DNA of 25,564 bases from JAQVUB01 sp033809415 (GCA_033809415.1 JAPXLT010000029.1:1-25564), one strand, 5' to 3'; shown: positions 15,285 to 23,048, counted from the first letter of the stretch. Numbers and translations are program-made. The notes: generated by a model not told the origin, from the sequence alone.

Positions 15285-15540
15285 CAAAAAGGGTTTTAAC
15301 CACGAACCACACAAAAAGGCTTGGCGCGGACTGGCGTCCACAACCCACACGGACTTTACACGGACTTTACACGGACGGGACACGGACAACAAATCGGACG
15401 GATCAAGTAGATCAGTCGGATCGGTCGGATCGGTCAGATCAGTCGGAGAAAAAAAGAAAGGAATTGGCGTTGCCTTAAAGGCTTTATACCAATGACTTGT
15501 AAATTTCTTTCCAGCAAAATCTTTCTGAAAAAACAAGAAG
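15285..15540 (-). repeat. Inverted copy of element S
   Basis: Carries TTTTAACCACGAACCACAC, GGCTTGGCGCGGACTGGCG, diverged 11-mers CACGGACTTTA/CACGGACGGGA, 9-mers of the GGATCGGTC type (15397-15450), then ACCAATGACTTG and CAGCAAAATCTTTCTG. All are the reverse complement of 8997-9297 in the same order. The 103- and 148-codon open frames across it are repeat translations. 15061-15284 has no gene that I can see. Confidence 0.8.
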
Positions 15541-15553
15541 TTTGGGAATAGTA

Positions 15554-15636
15554 GCACGAAAATTTTAGAGTTTGCGGTGTGCTGATCGTAGTCAAGAGTT
15601 GGCTCAGTGCAAATGCCGATTAATATAACATATGAC
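15554..15636 (+). repeat. Direct repeat flanking the rloA locus, left copy
   Basis: GCACGAAAATTTTAGAG through GTGTGCTGATCG, TTGGCTCAGTGCAAATG and AACATATG. It matches 17316-17397 in the same orientation over about 80 bp with five mismatches and one 1-nt indel. Confidence 0.85.
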
Positions 15637-15727
15637 ATTTACGTTTGCGCCTGCCTGTGGCAGTATAAATCCGGGCAGAAAGGGCATCCGATTTTTCTGT
15701 GTCCGGATACGGAACGACGGTATGGAG

Positions 15728-15808
15728 TTATGACTTCCGGATGCTCTCGACCAGCCGGTAGCGGAGCTGCCCAAGTCGTCTGTCGAACTTCCGCCGCTTT
15801 TTTGCCAT
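15728..15808 (-). pseudogene. Truncated rloB-like remnant
   Basis: The ATG shares its A with the stop of the RloA-type gene (TGATG) and has GGAGG 9 nt upstream. It encodes only MAKKRRKFDRRLGQLRYR plus eight unrelated residues before TAA. The basic start closely resembles the N-terminus of RloB-family proteins (MAxKRxxxxRRxGxRRYRK), the normal partner encoded directly after RloA. The rest of RloB is absent from the following 90 bp, which run into the left flanking direct repeat. Similarity is recalled from the family and rests on about 18 residues, so it could be an unrelated small peptide. Confidence 0.5.
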
Positions 15809-17154
15809 CAGTTCTTTCCTCCCGTATTCTCCGCTGGGCTGAAAGGCTGCACGCCGCAATTGGCTAGGATGCGTGGGACGCCGCCGAGTCTTCCCTGGAG
15901 GTAACTCTTTCGCACGTCCTTGTCATGGCGGACATCCTTGTAGTCGCTGAAGGACAACAGGGTTGACGCACCCGAACGGTCACGCTCGACTACCCACATT
16001 TCGTCGCGCCGGAAGATGTTCTGATCCATCAGTAGCACATCATGGGTCGTGAACAGCAACTGCGACCGTGTTTCTGATGAGCAGCTGGCCAGGTATGCCT
16101 CGAGTAGTTGACGGGTCAGCAGTGTATGCAGGCTCCGGTCAAGTTCATCGATCACGAAGACTTTCGGCACAGCTGTTTCCGATAGTTGCAGGAATGCCGG
16201 CAGCAGATCGATTACGCGCTGTGTACCGTCCGATTCCTGGCGCATCTCGAATTTGGTCTCGCTACCGTCTGATTTAGGATGGTACGACACAAGCTTCTTT
16301 GCGGTCAACTCGTCGCCTTCTCTGCTTACGATATAGCGGTCGTTGGTCGTCTCTTTAAGGAGGCGGACAGGCATGTCTTCCTTGACATTTTCCAGGAGTT
16401 TCGTTTTCACTGGAGCCGGAAGGGGAACGTCATCGAACGGGATAGCTTCACCACCAAGATGAGTGATGCCGGTGTCAAGAAGTGGCAGAAGTCCGTTCAT
16501 CGCGGCATAGAGCGGATGCCCCTCGTCCAGGAAACTTTCAAACTGTTGAAATCTCCAATCCGGGGCAATTAGTTCGAGCGTATCCTTGAACCAGTCGTAA
16601 ATGGGGCGGAAGCGCTCGACTTTCTGCGACACCGAATTTGTCAGGAACAGCTGATTATCGCGAGTTCCCTGGAATGCGAAACGCAGAAACTGGTCTGTCT
16701 CGAGGGATGCATCGAAGTTCGGTTTGCCATCGTGCCGGTCATACAGAACCGTCTCATTGGTACTGCTGATGTGAACCAGTTTCTCCTCGATAACTACCCG
16801 TCGATTCAATGCGAAGCTGAACTCGTAAATGTCCTTGTCGATCAGAAGTTCGAAGGTAAAACGCGATGGATTGCGTTCGCTTCCGGAATCCAAGCGGAAG
16901 GTGTCTACCTGGATTAGTTCGTCGGGTCTTGTTCCTCGCACTACGAATGTCTTGGCGAAATTCAGCGCCTTGAAGAAGTTGGTTTTACCCGATGCATTGC
17001 CACCATAGATGGCGGCTATCGGAAGCACCCGCATCCGATACTTGGCGAGCTTTGGGACACGCTCACTATGCTTTCGCTCGCGGCTGGCCACCATCGAAAA
17101 GGTCGCCGAGTCGCGGAACGACATCCAATTTTCAACAGAGAATCGTATAAGCAT
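15808..17154 (-). CDS. RloA-type AAA/ABC-like ATPase (AAA_15/AAA_21)
   Basis: 448 residues. Walker A GGNASGKT (51-58), a degenerate signature ESDGTQRVIDLLP (308-319), Walker B KVFVIDELD (331-339), the H-loop TTHD (369-372) and the family's typical ending YLQGRLGGVP (418-427) are all visible. The N-terminal FSVENWMSFRDSATFSM is the usual first strand of this SMC/OLD-like group. Such ATPases occur in restriction and anti-phage islands next to RloB nuclease-like proteins; function as a defence component is inference. AAGGAG lies 8 nt before the ATG. The stop overlaps the start of an rloB remnant, so the ATPase may have lost its partner. The whole unit is bracketed by 80-bp direct repeats. Confidence 0.88.
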   Translation of the reverse strand: MLIRFSVENWMSFRDSATFSMVASRERKHSERVPKLAKYRMRVLPIAAIYGGNASGKTNFFKALNFAKTFVVRGTRPDELIQVDTFRLDSGSERNPSRFTFELLIDKDIYEFSFALNRRVVIEEKLVHISSTNETVLYDRHDGKPNFDASLETDQFLRFAFQGTRDNQLFLTNSVSQKVERFRPIYDWFKDTLELIAPDWRFQQFESFLDEGHPLYAAMNGLLPLLDTGITHLGGEAIPFDDVPLPAPVKTKLLENVKEDMPVRLLKETTNDRYIVSREGDELTAKKLVSYHPKSDGSETKFEMRQESDGTQRVIDLLPAFLQLSETAVPKVFVIDELDRSLHTLLTRQLLEAYLASCSSETRSQLLFTTHDVLLMDQNIFRRDEMWVVERDRSGASTLLSFSDYKDVRHDKDVRKSYLQGRLGGVPRILANCGVQPFSPAENTGGKN

Positions 17155-17197
17155 GATATCGTCTCCTTATGCGTATAAATCGTGTTAAGTGTATCTT

Positions 17198-17225
17198 AAT
17201 ATAACTTGGAATGGATTTTTAACAA
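17198..17225 (-). promoter_or_regulatory. Putative promoter of the RloA-type gene
   Basis: On the minus strand TTGTTA (17225-17220) and TATATT (17203-17198) are 16 nt apart, in an AT-rich leader about 45 nt before the ATG. Confidence 0.45.
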
Positions 17226-17263
17226 CATTAAATACGAAAATATCTCGTTATTTGCGGTTTCAA

Positions 17264-17288
17264 ATTTTCGCCTCATTGAGGCGAAAAT
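17264..17288. repeat. Perfect 11-bp palindrome ATTTTCGCCTC-ATT-GAGGCGAAAAT
   Basis: A perfect stem with a 3-nt loop between the ABC ATPase and the RloA gene. A/T tracts are on the wrong sides for an intrinsic terminator of either strand. Its arms resemble the TTTCGCC/GGCGAAA palindrome inside the DUF1016 gene. Confidence 0.7.
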
Positions 17289-17315
17289 CCTTTTAACCAC
17301 GAAAGGCACGAACAG

Positions 17316-17397
17316 GCACGAAAATTTTAGAGTTGGCGGTGTGCTGATCGCAGTCAAGGGTTGGCTCAGTGCAAATGCGGGTTAATAAACATATGCC
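17316..17397 (+). repeat. Direct repeat flanking the rloA locus, right copy
   Basis: Partner of 15554-15636. It is preceded by TTAACCACGAAAGGCACG (17294), a CACGAA-type module. Confidence 0.85.
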
Positions 17398-17440
17398 TGT
17401 GCCAGCGGAGGGCGGAACGCGGGTTAAAGTGAGGCAGTGT

Positions 17441-18952
17441 TCACACTCCTGTTGCGAGGTACATGATTTGTTTTTCGGTGATTTGTTGGTCATGGAGGAA
17501 GCCTGCCAGGTGTCCTTCCCGCATGACTGCCACTCGGTTGCAGAGGCCGATGATTTCTTCGAGGTCGGATGAGATCATGATGCAGGCGATGCCTTTTTCG
17601 AGCAGTTCTCGGATAAAGGTATAGACTTCGCTTTTTGCCTTGATGTCGATTCCACGTGTTGGTTCGTCGAAAATGAATAAACTTGGGTTGCTGTCCAGTC
17701 CTTTGGCAATAGCTACTTTCTGCTGGTTTCCGCCGCTGAGTTCTTGGAGCAGGGTTTCTGTGCTGGGAGTTCGGATCTGGAAGGCTGATATGTATTTTTC
17801 GGTCTGAAGCTTTTCCGTGTTTTCGTCAATCAGCGGGTGGCAATAGCTTGCCAGTGAAACGAGGGTGGTATTCGCCCGCACTGAAAACGTGGTGAGGATA
17901 CCGCTTCCCTGGCGGTCTTCGGTCAGACAGGCTATGCCCGCCGAGACTGCCTGGCTGGGATGGGAAAAGCGCCGCTCGATGCCCTGAAAAACCATTTTTC
18001 CGGAGGTGATTTTGCGGATTCCATAGAGGCATTCGGCCAGTTCTGTTCGCCCGGAGCCCGGCAGACCAGCCAAACCGAGCATTTCGCCTTTGCGCAGAGT
18101 CAGGCTGACATCCCGGATGGCGTTGCCGGCGCTGATCTTGTCCAGCGATAAAATGACATTGGTGTCGGAAGTCTGCCGGCATTTTTCCGGAAAGACTTGG
18201 TTCAGTGTCCGCCCGACCATTTGCTCGGCCATTTCGCGTTCGCTCAATTTGGCTGTGGGACTGTCGCAGACCAGCAGGCCATCTCGCAAAACCAGCACCC
18301 GGTCGCAGATTTTTTTAATTTCACGGAGTTTATGTGAAACATATAGGATAGTCGTGCCATTTTCCTGCAAGCGCTTCATGATCTTGAACAGGTTTTCCAC
18401 TTCGCTGTCATTGAGAACCGTTGTTGGCTCATCCATGATCAGAAGCTTGCAGGATTGCGAAAGGGCTTTGGCAATCTCCACGAGCTGCTTGTCAGCCACG
18501 CTAAGCTCCTTGACTGCCTTTGATGCCGGGATGTTGGTTCCTAACTCTTCGAGCAATTGTTGCGTTTTTGCACGCATGGCATTACGGTCAAGCAGCCCAA
18601 GCGCTGTACGCAGTTCTCTGCCCAGAAATATATTTTCGTAGACTTGGAGTTCGTTGATCAGGTTGAACTCCTGCGGGATGCAGACAATCCCCAGGCTGCG
18701 TGCCCTAGCCACGCTGAGGCCCTGCCAGTTGCGTCCTGCAAAGCTGAAATTCCCCTTGCTTGGGCGGATGATCCCGCTAAGGCATTTCAGCATGGTTGAT
18801 TTGCCAGCCCCATTTTCACCTATCAGACCGATGATTTCACCACTACGGATCTGAACGGAGATTTGCTGGAGAACAGCAACTGAGCCATAGCTCTTGCATA
18901 GCCCATGCGTTTCCAGTAAGAGGTTTGAAGATGATTTCTGTGTCTGCTGCAT
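17441..18952 (-). CDS. Sugar ABC transporter ATP-binding protein (RbsA/MglA/XylG type), orphan
   Basis: 503 residues, full length for the double-ATPase class that energises ribose/galactose/xylose-type importers. First domain: Walker A GENGAGKST (45-53), LSVADKQLVEIAKAL, Walker B LLIMDEPTTVL, and the YVSHKL switch. Second domain: degenerate Walker A GLPGSGRTE, then LSGGNQQKVAIAKGL and FIFDEPTRGID. Both are as expected for the family, where the second site is usually the altered one. No permease or periplasmic binding protein is nearby, which is unusual. The ATG at 18952 has no Shine-Dalgarno; a CCACGAACCACACGAAAA repeat lies 8-50 bp upstream, so the native leader and partners may have been replaced or moved. 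Confidence 0.93.
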   Translation of the reverse strand: MQQTQKSSSNLLLETHGLCKSYGSVAVLQQISVQIRSGEIIGLIGENGAGKSTMLKCLSGIIRPSKGNFSFAGRNWQGLSVARARSLGIVCIPQEFNLINELQVYENIFLGRELRTALGLLDRNAMRAKTQQLLEELGTNIPASKAVKELSVADKQLVEIAKALSQSCKLLIMDEPTTVLNDSEVENLFKIMKRLQENGTTILYVSHKLREIKKICDRVLVLRDGLLVCDSPTAKLSEREMAEQMVGRTLNQVFPEKCRQTSDTNVILSLDKISAGNAIRDVSLTLRKGEMLGLAGLPGSGRTELAECLYGIRKITSGKMVFQGIERRFSHPSQAVSAGIACLTEDRQGSGILTTFSVRANTTLVSLASYCHPLIDENTEKLQTEKYISAFQIRTPSTETLLQELSGGNQQKVAIAKGLDSNPSLFIFDEPTRGIDIKAKSEVYTFIRELLEKGIACIMISSDLEEIIGLCNRVAVMREGHLAGFLHDQQITEKQIMYLATGV

Positions 18953-18957
18953 TGATT

Positions 18958-19000
18958 TTTTTTAACCACGAACCACACGAAAAATCACGAAGTTTTTTTG
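18958..19000 (+). repeat. CACGAA-type repeat upstream of the ABC ATPase
   Basis: TTTTTTAACCACGAACCACA then CGAAAAATCACGAAG, another member of the short family at 7311, 13406, 15298, 17294 and 22868. It fills the gap between the ABC ATPase start and the flavoprotein stop. Confidence 0.75.
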
Positions 19001-19011
19001 GTGGCTGTTGT

Positions 19012-19635
19012 CTAATCCCGGATGAAATTGGTTGGCGTGGGTTTTTCCTGCTGGGGAAGGGGAACTGTGGGGCGGGCGGCGTCGATGCATTTGATCAGCC
19101 AGGCCATGTTGCGCGCAAGTGTCCGCATCGTCTGCATCCCTTCCAAGTCCCGGCGGACTTCTTCCGGCGTGTTGCCATGCACGGAATTCCAGTACTGCGA
19201 GGATACTACCGGCATGCTGGAAATGGTGAAGTATTTATTGAGACGGTCAAAGGCGGCACTGGCACCTCCTCTGCGGCAGCTAACGACTGCCGCCGCCGGC
19301 TTGAGGGCAAACTTCTTGTTTTTGCGGAAGAACATGCGGTCGAGGAATGCGCACAGTGAGCCATTGGGCGCCGCATAATGTACGGGGGAGCCGACAACTA
19401 ACCCGTCGGCTTGCTGCGTCAACTCGACAGCCTTGTTAACTAGGTCGTCATTGATGACGCAGAGTCCGGTGCGGGCACAATTCCCGCAAGCAGTGCAGGG
19501 GGAGATGGCCTTGCTGCCGATATGCAATTCATAGGTGTCGATCCCCTCGAGTTGCAGTTGCTTGGCAACTTCCTGAAGGGCGGTGTGAGTGCAACCATGC
19601 TGATGCGGACTGCCATTGATCAGTAGTACGTTCAT
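19012..19635 (-). CDS. Flavodoxin-fold NAD(P)H-dependent FMN reductase with Cys cluster
   Basis: 207 residues from the chosen start. The FMN phosphate loop INGSPHQHGCTHTAL (6-20) and the GSPVHYAAPNGSL flavin loop define the NADPH-dependent FMN reductase/iron-sulfur flavoprotein family. Cysteines 47, 50, 53 and 59 (CTACGNCARTGLC, C-x2-C-x2-C-x5-C) are of the iron-sulfur flavoprotein type, so a 4Fe-4S cluster next to FMN is plausible. A soluble cytoplasmic redox protein is expected. The ATG at 19635 has AAGGAG 6 nt upstream (19642-19647). A longer frame to 19692 reads through GTCCAT tandem units and is not the likely start. Confidence 0.88.
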   Translation of the reverse strand: MNVLLINGSPHQHGCTHTALQEVAKQLQLEGIDTYELHIGSKAISPCTACGNCARTGLCVINDDLVNKAVELTQQADGLVVGSPVHYAAPNGSLCAFLDRMFFRKNKKFALKPAAAVVSCRRGGASAAFDRLNKYFTISSMPVVSSQYWNSVHGNTPEEVRRDLEGMQTMRTLARNMAWLIKCIDAARPTVPLPQQEKPTPTNFIRD

Positions 19636-19647
19636 TTCTTTCTCCTT

Positions 19648-19692
19648 ATGATGGACATGGACATGGACAAGAATGGAATGGACGATGGACAA
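19648..19692. repeat. Imperfect 6-bp ATGGAC tandem units
   Basis: ATGGACATGGACATGGACAA followed by GAATGGAATGGACGATGGAC, directly upstream of the flavoprotein's ribosome-binding site. Confidence 0.6.
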
Positions 19693-19704
19693 ACGATCCG
19701 AAGG

Positions 19705-19990
19705 ATTGTGGTGCCTTTACAAGGCACTGCCGTTGGGTGGGTTCCTCACCCCAGGCTGAAGCCAGGGGTTAAGCATGGTTAAGCACCTACGGCGCAAAGT
19801 TTTATGCCGTAATGAGACTGATCGACAAGCCTGCATCCTGCCTCTTGCGCATGGGAGCGTGCGGGCGTGGAAGGGTAAACATCAATCACAACCGGGACGG
19901 TTGCGCTACTTTTTAATCCGCGTGCAATTTCATTCGTCAAAGCAGCAACCCTAAAAATTTTCCGCGCTTTCCGTGCTTTCCGTGGACAAA
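19705..19990 (+). repeat. Compound dispersed repeat, copy 2 (uninterrupted)
   Basis: The most complete copy of the element at 2305. Hairpins: GTGCCTT-TAC-AAGGCAC (19711-19727), ACCCCAGGCT-GA-AGCCAGGGGT (19748-19769, one mismatch), and CAACCG-GGA-CGGTTG near 19889. It ends in AACCCTAAAAATTTTCCGCG and TTCCGTGGACAAAAAA, overlapping the last 14 codons of the PHP gene. Confidence 0.85.
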
Positions 19991-20837
19991 AAATGGGCTG
20001 CTGCCTTTTCGCGCAGTGGTATTAGCAAGGAGTCTGGCACTTCCAGCCTGCCATAGCCGCTGCCCAGATTCAGTTTTGGAAAATGACTGCCATGGAAGTC
20101 ACTGCCGCCTGTGACCAGGAGGTTCAGCTCGCGGGCGATTTTCAGCGCTTCCAGGGTTTGTGGTTGCCGGTGAAGAGAATAATAGGCCTCGATTCCATCC
20201 AATCCTTGTTCTTTAAGTTCCGCCGCCAGTTCCCGGCAGCGGCTATTGGTCATGCTGTCACTCGAATAGGGATGGGCCCAGATGGCCAAGCCCCCGGCGG
20301 CATGGATAACCCGTATGCATTCTTCCGGGGTGGGCACCTGCCGTGAAACATAGGCCTCGCAACCCCGCCCGATGATCTTGTCAAAGGCCTGCTTGACGGT
20401 TCGGCAGATTTTTTTCCGGATGAGTGCCTGGGCGATGTGCGGGCGCCCAAGGACGTCCCCGTCGCAACATTCTTCGATGTCAGCAAGTGAAATATCAAGC
20501 CCCAATTGATTCAGTTTGGCAATAATATTGTAGTTGCGTTCGTTTCTCCATTGTAGGATCTGCTGGGTTATCTCCAGCAGTCCCGGGTGATCCGGCTGAA
20601 TAAACAGGCCTAGGATGTGGAAAGAATGCTGACGCTGGTCGCGCCCGGCCAGTTCGATGCCGGGAATGCCGTCAAAATCCTGCGCTTTTGCGGCTTCGAG
20701 AAATTCCGGCAGGCCGGCTGTGGTGTCGTGGTCGGTCAGCGCAAGTGCAGACAGGCGTGCATTTTTGGCTAGGGTGATGAGTTCACTTGGCGAGCAAGTG
20801 CCGTCCGAGGCGTGCTGTGACAATGCAGATCGATCAT
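19951..20837 (-). CDS. PHP-domain phosphoesterase (RNase AM/TrpH-like), apparently frameshifted near its start
   Basis: The body has the PHP metal motifs LTDHDT, GIEL, GRPHIAQAL, AIWAHP and GGSDFHG, at the usual length of about 280-295 residues. Family members hydrolyse 3',5'-nucleoside bisphosphates or trim RNA 5' ends using three metals. The first metal motif HxH is in another frame: the ATG at 20837 gives MIDLHCHST, the canonical start, then a one-base loss near 20811-20813 shifts into ASDGTCSPSEL. The uninterrupted frame instead begins at a TTG at 20850 and reads MKQKNDRSALSQHASDG, without HxH. This is either a real inactivating frameshift or a one-base sequence error. The last ~14 residues (FLSTESTESAENF) and stop are encoded by the compound repeat. 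Confidence 0.8.
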
Positions 20838-20997
20838 TTTTTTGCTTCAAAATCAGAAATTGCGATTATAGTATCCGGAGAGGTACATTTTGCTTGTGAT
20901 GTGATCAGCAGGGGAACATACTACATTACAACCTGAAATGGGAAAATTCAACAGTATTTGAAAAAGAAATAGGCAGTCAAGAAGGGAGCGATGCAAG

Positions 20998-22839
20998 ATG
21001 AGACTCCGTGTTGATAAGGGGAATTCCCCCGGCGAAGTGATTTCACTGACTGGTGCGGTTTTTACGATTGGACGCGAGCTGGACAATCAGTTTGTCATCA
21101 ATGAAAACGGGGTGTCCCGTCATCATTGCACCATTTCCAGAATTGGAAACGAGTGGTTTATCGAGGATTGCAATAGCGTCAACGGAGTAATGGTCAATAA
21201 TGAACGGATCACTAGGGGAACCGCCCTGCATCCTGGAGACCGGATCACGGTTTTCAATCATGAATTCACTTTCCTGGACGACCTGGATGACAATCCGCCA
21301 CCTCGTTTGCAGAATGCAAAAGTCATTTCAGAGGTGGCTATCGAGAAGGCTCCGATTCCCTGGGGCAAGCTGCTGTTGCTGGTGGTGATTCTGACCATGG
21401 TTGTTTTCCTTGCAGTCAAAGTTTTTGCCCCGGAAGAGGAAAGCGCAGAACCATCTGCTACGGAAGAAGTTCCGCAGCAAGAGGCGGCGGCAACTCCCGC
21501 TGAGAGCGATTTGCCCCCCGCCGAATCTTTGCCACAGGCCGGATTCGTTGCCCCGGAAAGTGGTCAGGCAGTTGCTCCTGCGGTTCAACAGCCTGCCGTG
21601 GTAGCGCCTTCGCCGGAAACTCATCAGAAACCTGCCATGCCCAGTGACGTAATCCTGGTTGACAGTGATCCAGCCGGTGCGGAAGTGTATCTGGATGGCA
21701 AACGGCAGGACGGCCTTACTCCATTGCTGATCCGGCAACTATCCCAAGGGCGTCACAGTCTGGAGTTGCGCAAGGAAGGTTATGAAAACAGCAAACGCAC
21801 AATCATGGTGCCGGATGTGCAACCTTCCCGCCCCGTGACTTTGCGTCAAAAACCAGGTACCCTTCTGCTGCAGACCAATCCCTCGGGTGCGCATGTCTGG
21901 AAGGAGCGGCAATTTCTTGGGGTGACCCCAGTTTTAATCGAGGACTTGGAAGCCGGCAGCCATGAGTTGACGTTGCGCGGGCCGGCCTGTGAAAGCAAAA
22001 AGGTGACGATCGAGGTCAGTTCTGCACGTGGTGAAAAAAAGGAGATCGAGCTGCAAAGCAATCTTGGGCACCTGGAACTGACGACCCAGCCTGCCAACTG
22101 CAAGGTTTATCTGCAAGGAAGTTTGATGGGACTTACCAGCGGGCTTCCCGGACAGAGCAAATCGCAGACTTTACGGTTGAAAAACATCATTGCCGGGGAA
22201 CAGCATATGAAGATCGAACACAGCTCAGGGTTTTCCCTGAGTGGACGTATCCAGATACCCCGAGGCCAAACCCTGCAACAAAACATTGTTCTCCGGCTGC
22301 CGACACATCGTGTGCTGCTGCAAAACGGAGAAAGTTTTTCGGGGATGCTGCTGGAGCAGAATGAGCAGGGGGACGTTGTTCTCGAGGACCTGGGACGGAA
22401 GGCGGAACGTTTCCTGAAACCCCAAATCAAAGAATTCCGCCTGCTTACCGACAAGGAGATACAGGAAGTCATGGCTGCCGCCAGGAAAGCTTCCGGCAAG
22501 GATCAGGACCTTTCGGGAAGACGCGGTGATATGCTTAGCGTCAATGATCTGCGCCGCGCCATGTTGAGCATGCCTGCGGAGGATTTCAACCGGCTCAACA
22601 TGGGAAAGGTCTATAGCCTGGTTGGTCGTCCAACGATGATTCTCCCGGAAAGCAAAGGGATTACCGTGGTCATGTTCACTACTAATCTCAAGTGCCAGTT
22701 TACCAACCTGAGCAAGATTGAAATCGAGGAGATGAATTCTGACCAGAATAACAATGTCTCATTCCAAGGCACCTGCGCAGGAATCGGAAAAGATGGCGTT
22801 CTGCTGTTGAAAAACTGTGTCCTGCTCAGCGAGTTTTAA
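20998..22839 (+). CDS. FHA domain - transmembrane - three PEGA domains protein
   Basis: 613 residues. An N-terminal FHA domain (1-~95) shows FTIGRELDNQ, SRHHC (40-44) and NSVNGVMVN (59-67), the phosphothreonine-binding set. One membrane helix follows at ~123-143 with no signal peptide, so FHA is cytoplasmic and the rest is outside. A Pro/Ala/Glu-rich linker covers ~145-215. PEGA repeats start at ~218 (DSDPAGAEVYLDGKRQ), ~288 (LLQTNPSGAHVWKERQ) and ~355 (LELTTQPANCKVYLQG). The C-terminal ~170 residues are unassigned. It could link a Ser/Thr kinase signal to envelope or peptidoglycan structures; no kinase gene is in the window. AAGGGAG lies about 9 nt before the ATG. It diverges from the PHP gene across 150 bp. 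Confidence 0.88.
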   Translation: MRLRVDKGNSPGEVISLTGAVFTIGRELDNQFVINENGVSRHHCTISRIGNEWFIEDCNSVNGVMVNNERITRGTALHPGDRITVFNHEFTFLDDLDDNPPPRLQNAKVISEVAIEKAPIPWGKLLLLVVILTMVVFLAVKVFAPEEESAEPSATEEVPQQEAAATPAESDLPPAESLPQAGFVAPESGQAVAPAVQQPAVVAPSPETHQKPAMPSDVILVDSDPAGAEVYLDGKRQDGLTPLLIRQLSQGRHSLELRKEGYENSKRTIMVPDVQPSRPVTLRQKPGTLLLQTNPSGAHVWKERQFLGVTPVLIEDLEAGSHELTLRGPACESKKVTIEVSSARGEKKEIELQSNLGHLELTTQPANCKVYLQGSLMGLTSGLPGQSKSQTLRLKNIIAGEQHMKIEHSSGFSLSGRIQIPRGQTLQQNIVLRLPTHRVLLQNGESFSGMLLEQNEQGDVVLEDLGRKAERFLKPQIKEFRLLTDKEIQEVMAAARKASGKDQDLSGRRGDMLSVNDLRRAMLSMPAEDFNRLNMGKVYSLVGRPTMILPESKGITVVMFTTNLKCQFTNLSKIEIEEMNSDQNNNVSFQGTCAGIGKDGVLLLKNCVLLSEF

Positions 22840-22865
22840 GTCGAGATAACCGAAACCTATTTTTT

Positions 22866-23048
22866 AACTTTTAACAACGAAAAGCACGAACAGGCACGAA
22901 AATTTTTTATAGGGGTTGTTGCTTCGACGGAAGGGATGGCAGGTGGTTTAAAAAGTAGCGCAACCGTCCCGGTTGTGATGGATGTTTGCCCTGCACGTTC
23001 GAACGCTCCCATGTGCAAGAGGCAGGATGCCGTTTGGTCGGATTGGTC
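22866..23048 (-). repeat. Compound dispersed repeat, copy 3 (partial, inverted)
   Basis: Order: TTTTAACAACGAAAAGCACG, AAATTTTTTATAGGGGTTG, GGTTTAAAAAGTAGCGCAAC, CGTCCCGGTTGTGATGG, then GCCCTGCACGTTCGAACGCT and CCCATGTGCAAGAGGCAGG. It is the reverse complement of the right-hand parts of 2305-2750 and 19705-19990, and shows no MITE-like insert at the matching site. It lies in the leader of the GH2-like gene. Confidence 0.82.

Noticed and set aside
15184..15638. Open frames of 103 (+) and 148 (-) codons
   Set aside because: Both are translations of element S and the flanking direct repeat (FNHEPHK, TDPTDPTD, CTEPTLD); no domain and no ribosome site.
17264..17288. Intrinsic terminator
   Set aside because: The stem carries T-rich 5' and A-rich 3' arms, opposite to the usual A-stem-T arrangement, and no T tract follows on the minus strand.
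18925..19359. 144-codon plus-strand frame starting FFNHEPHEK
   Set aside because: It begins in a repeat and continues antisense to the flavoprotein gene; a shadow frame.
19636..19692. Longer start for the flavoprotein (MSIVHSILVHVHVH)
   Set aside because: It translates GTCCAT tandem units and reads through the AAGGAG site of the ATG at 19635; the flavodoxin fold begins at MNVLLINGSP.
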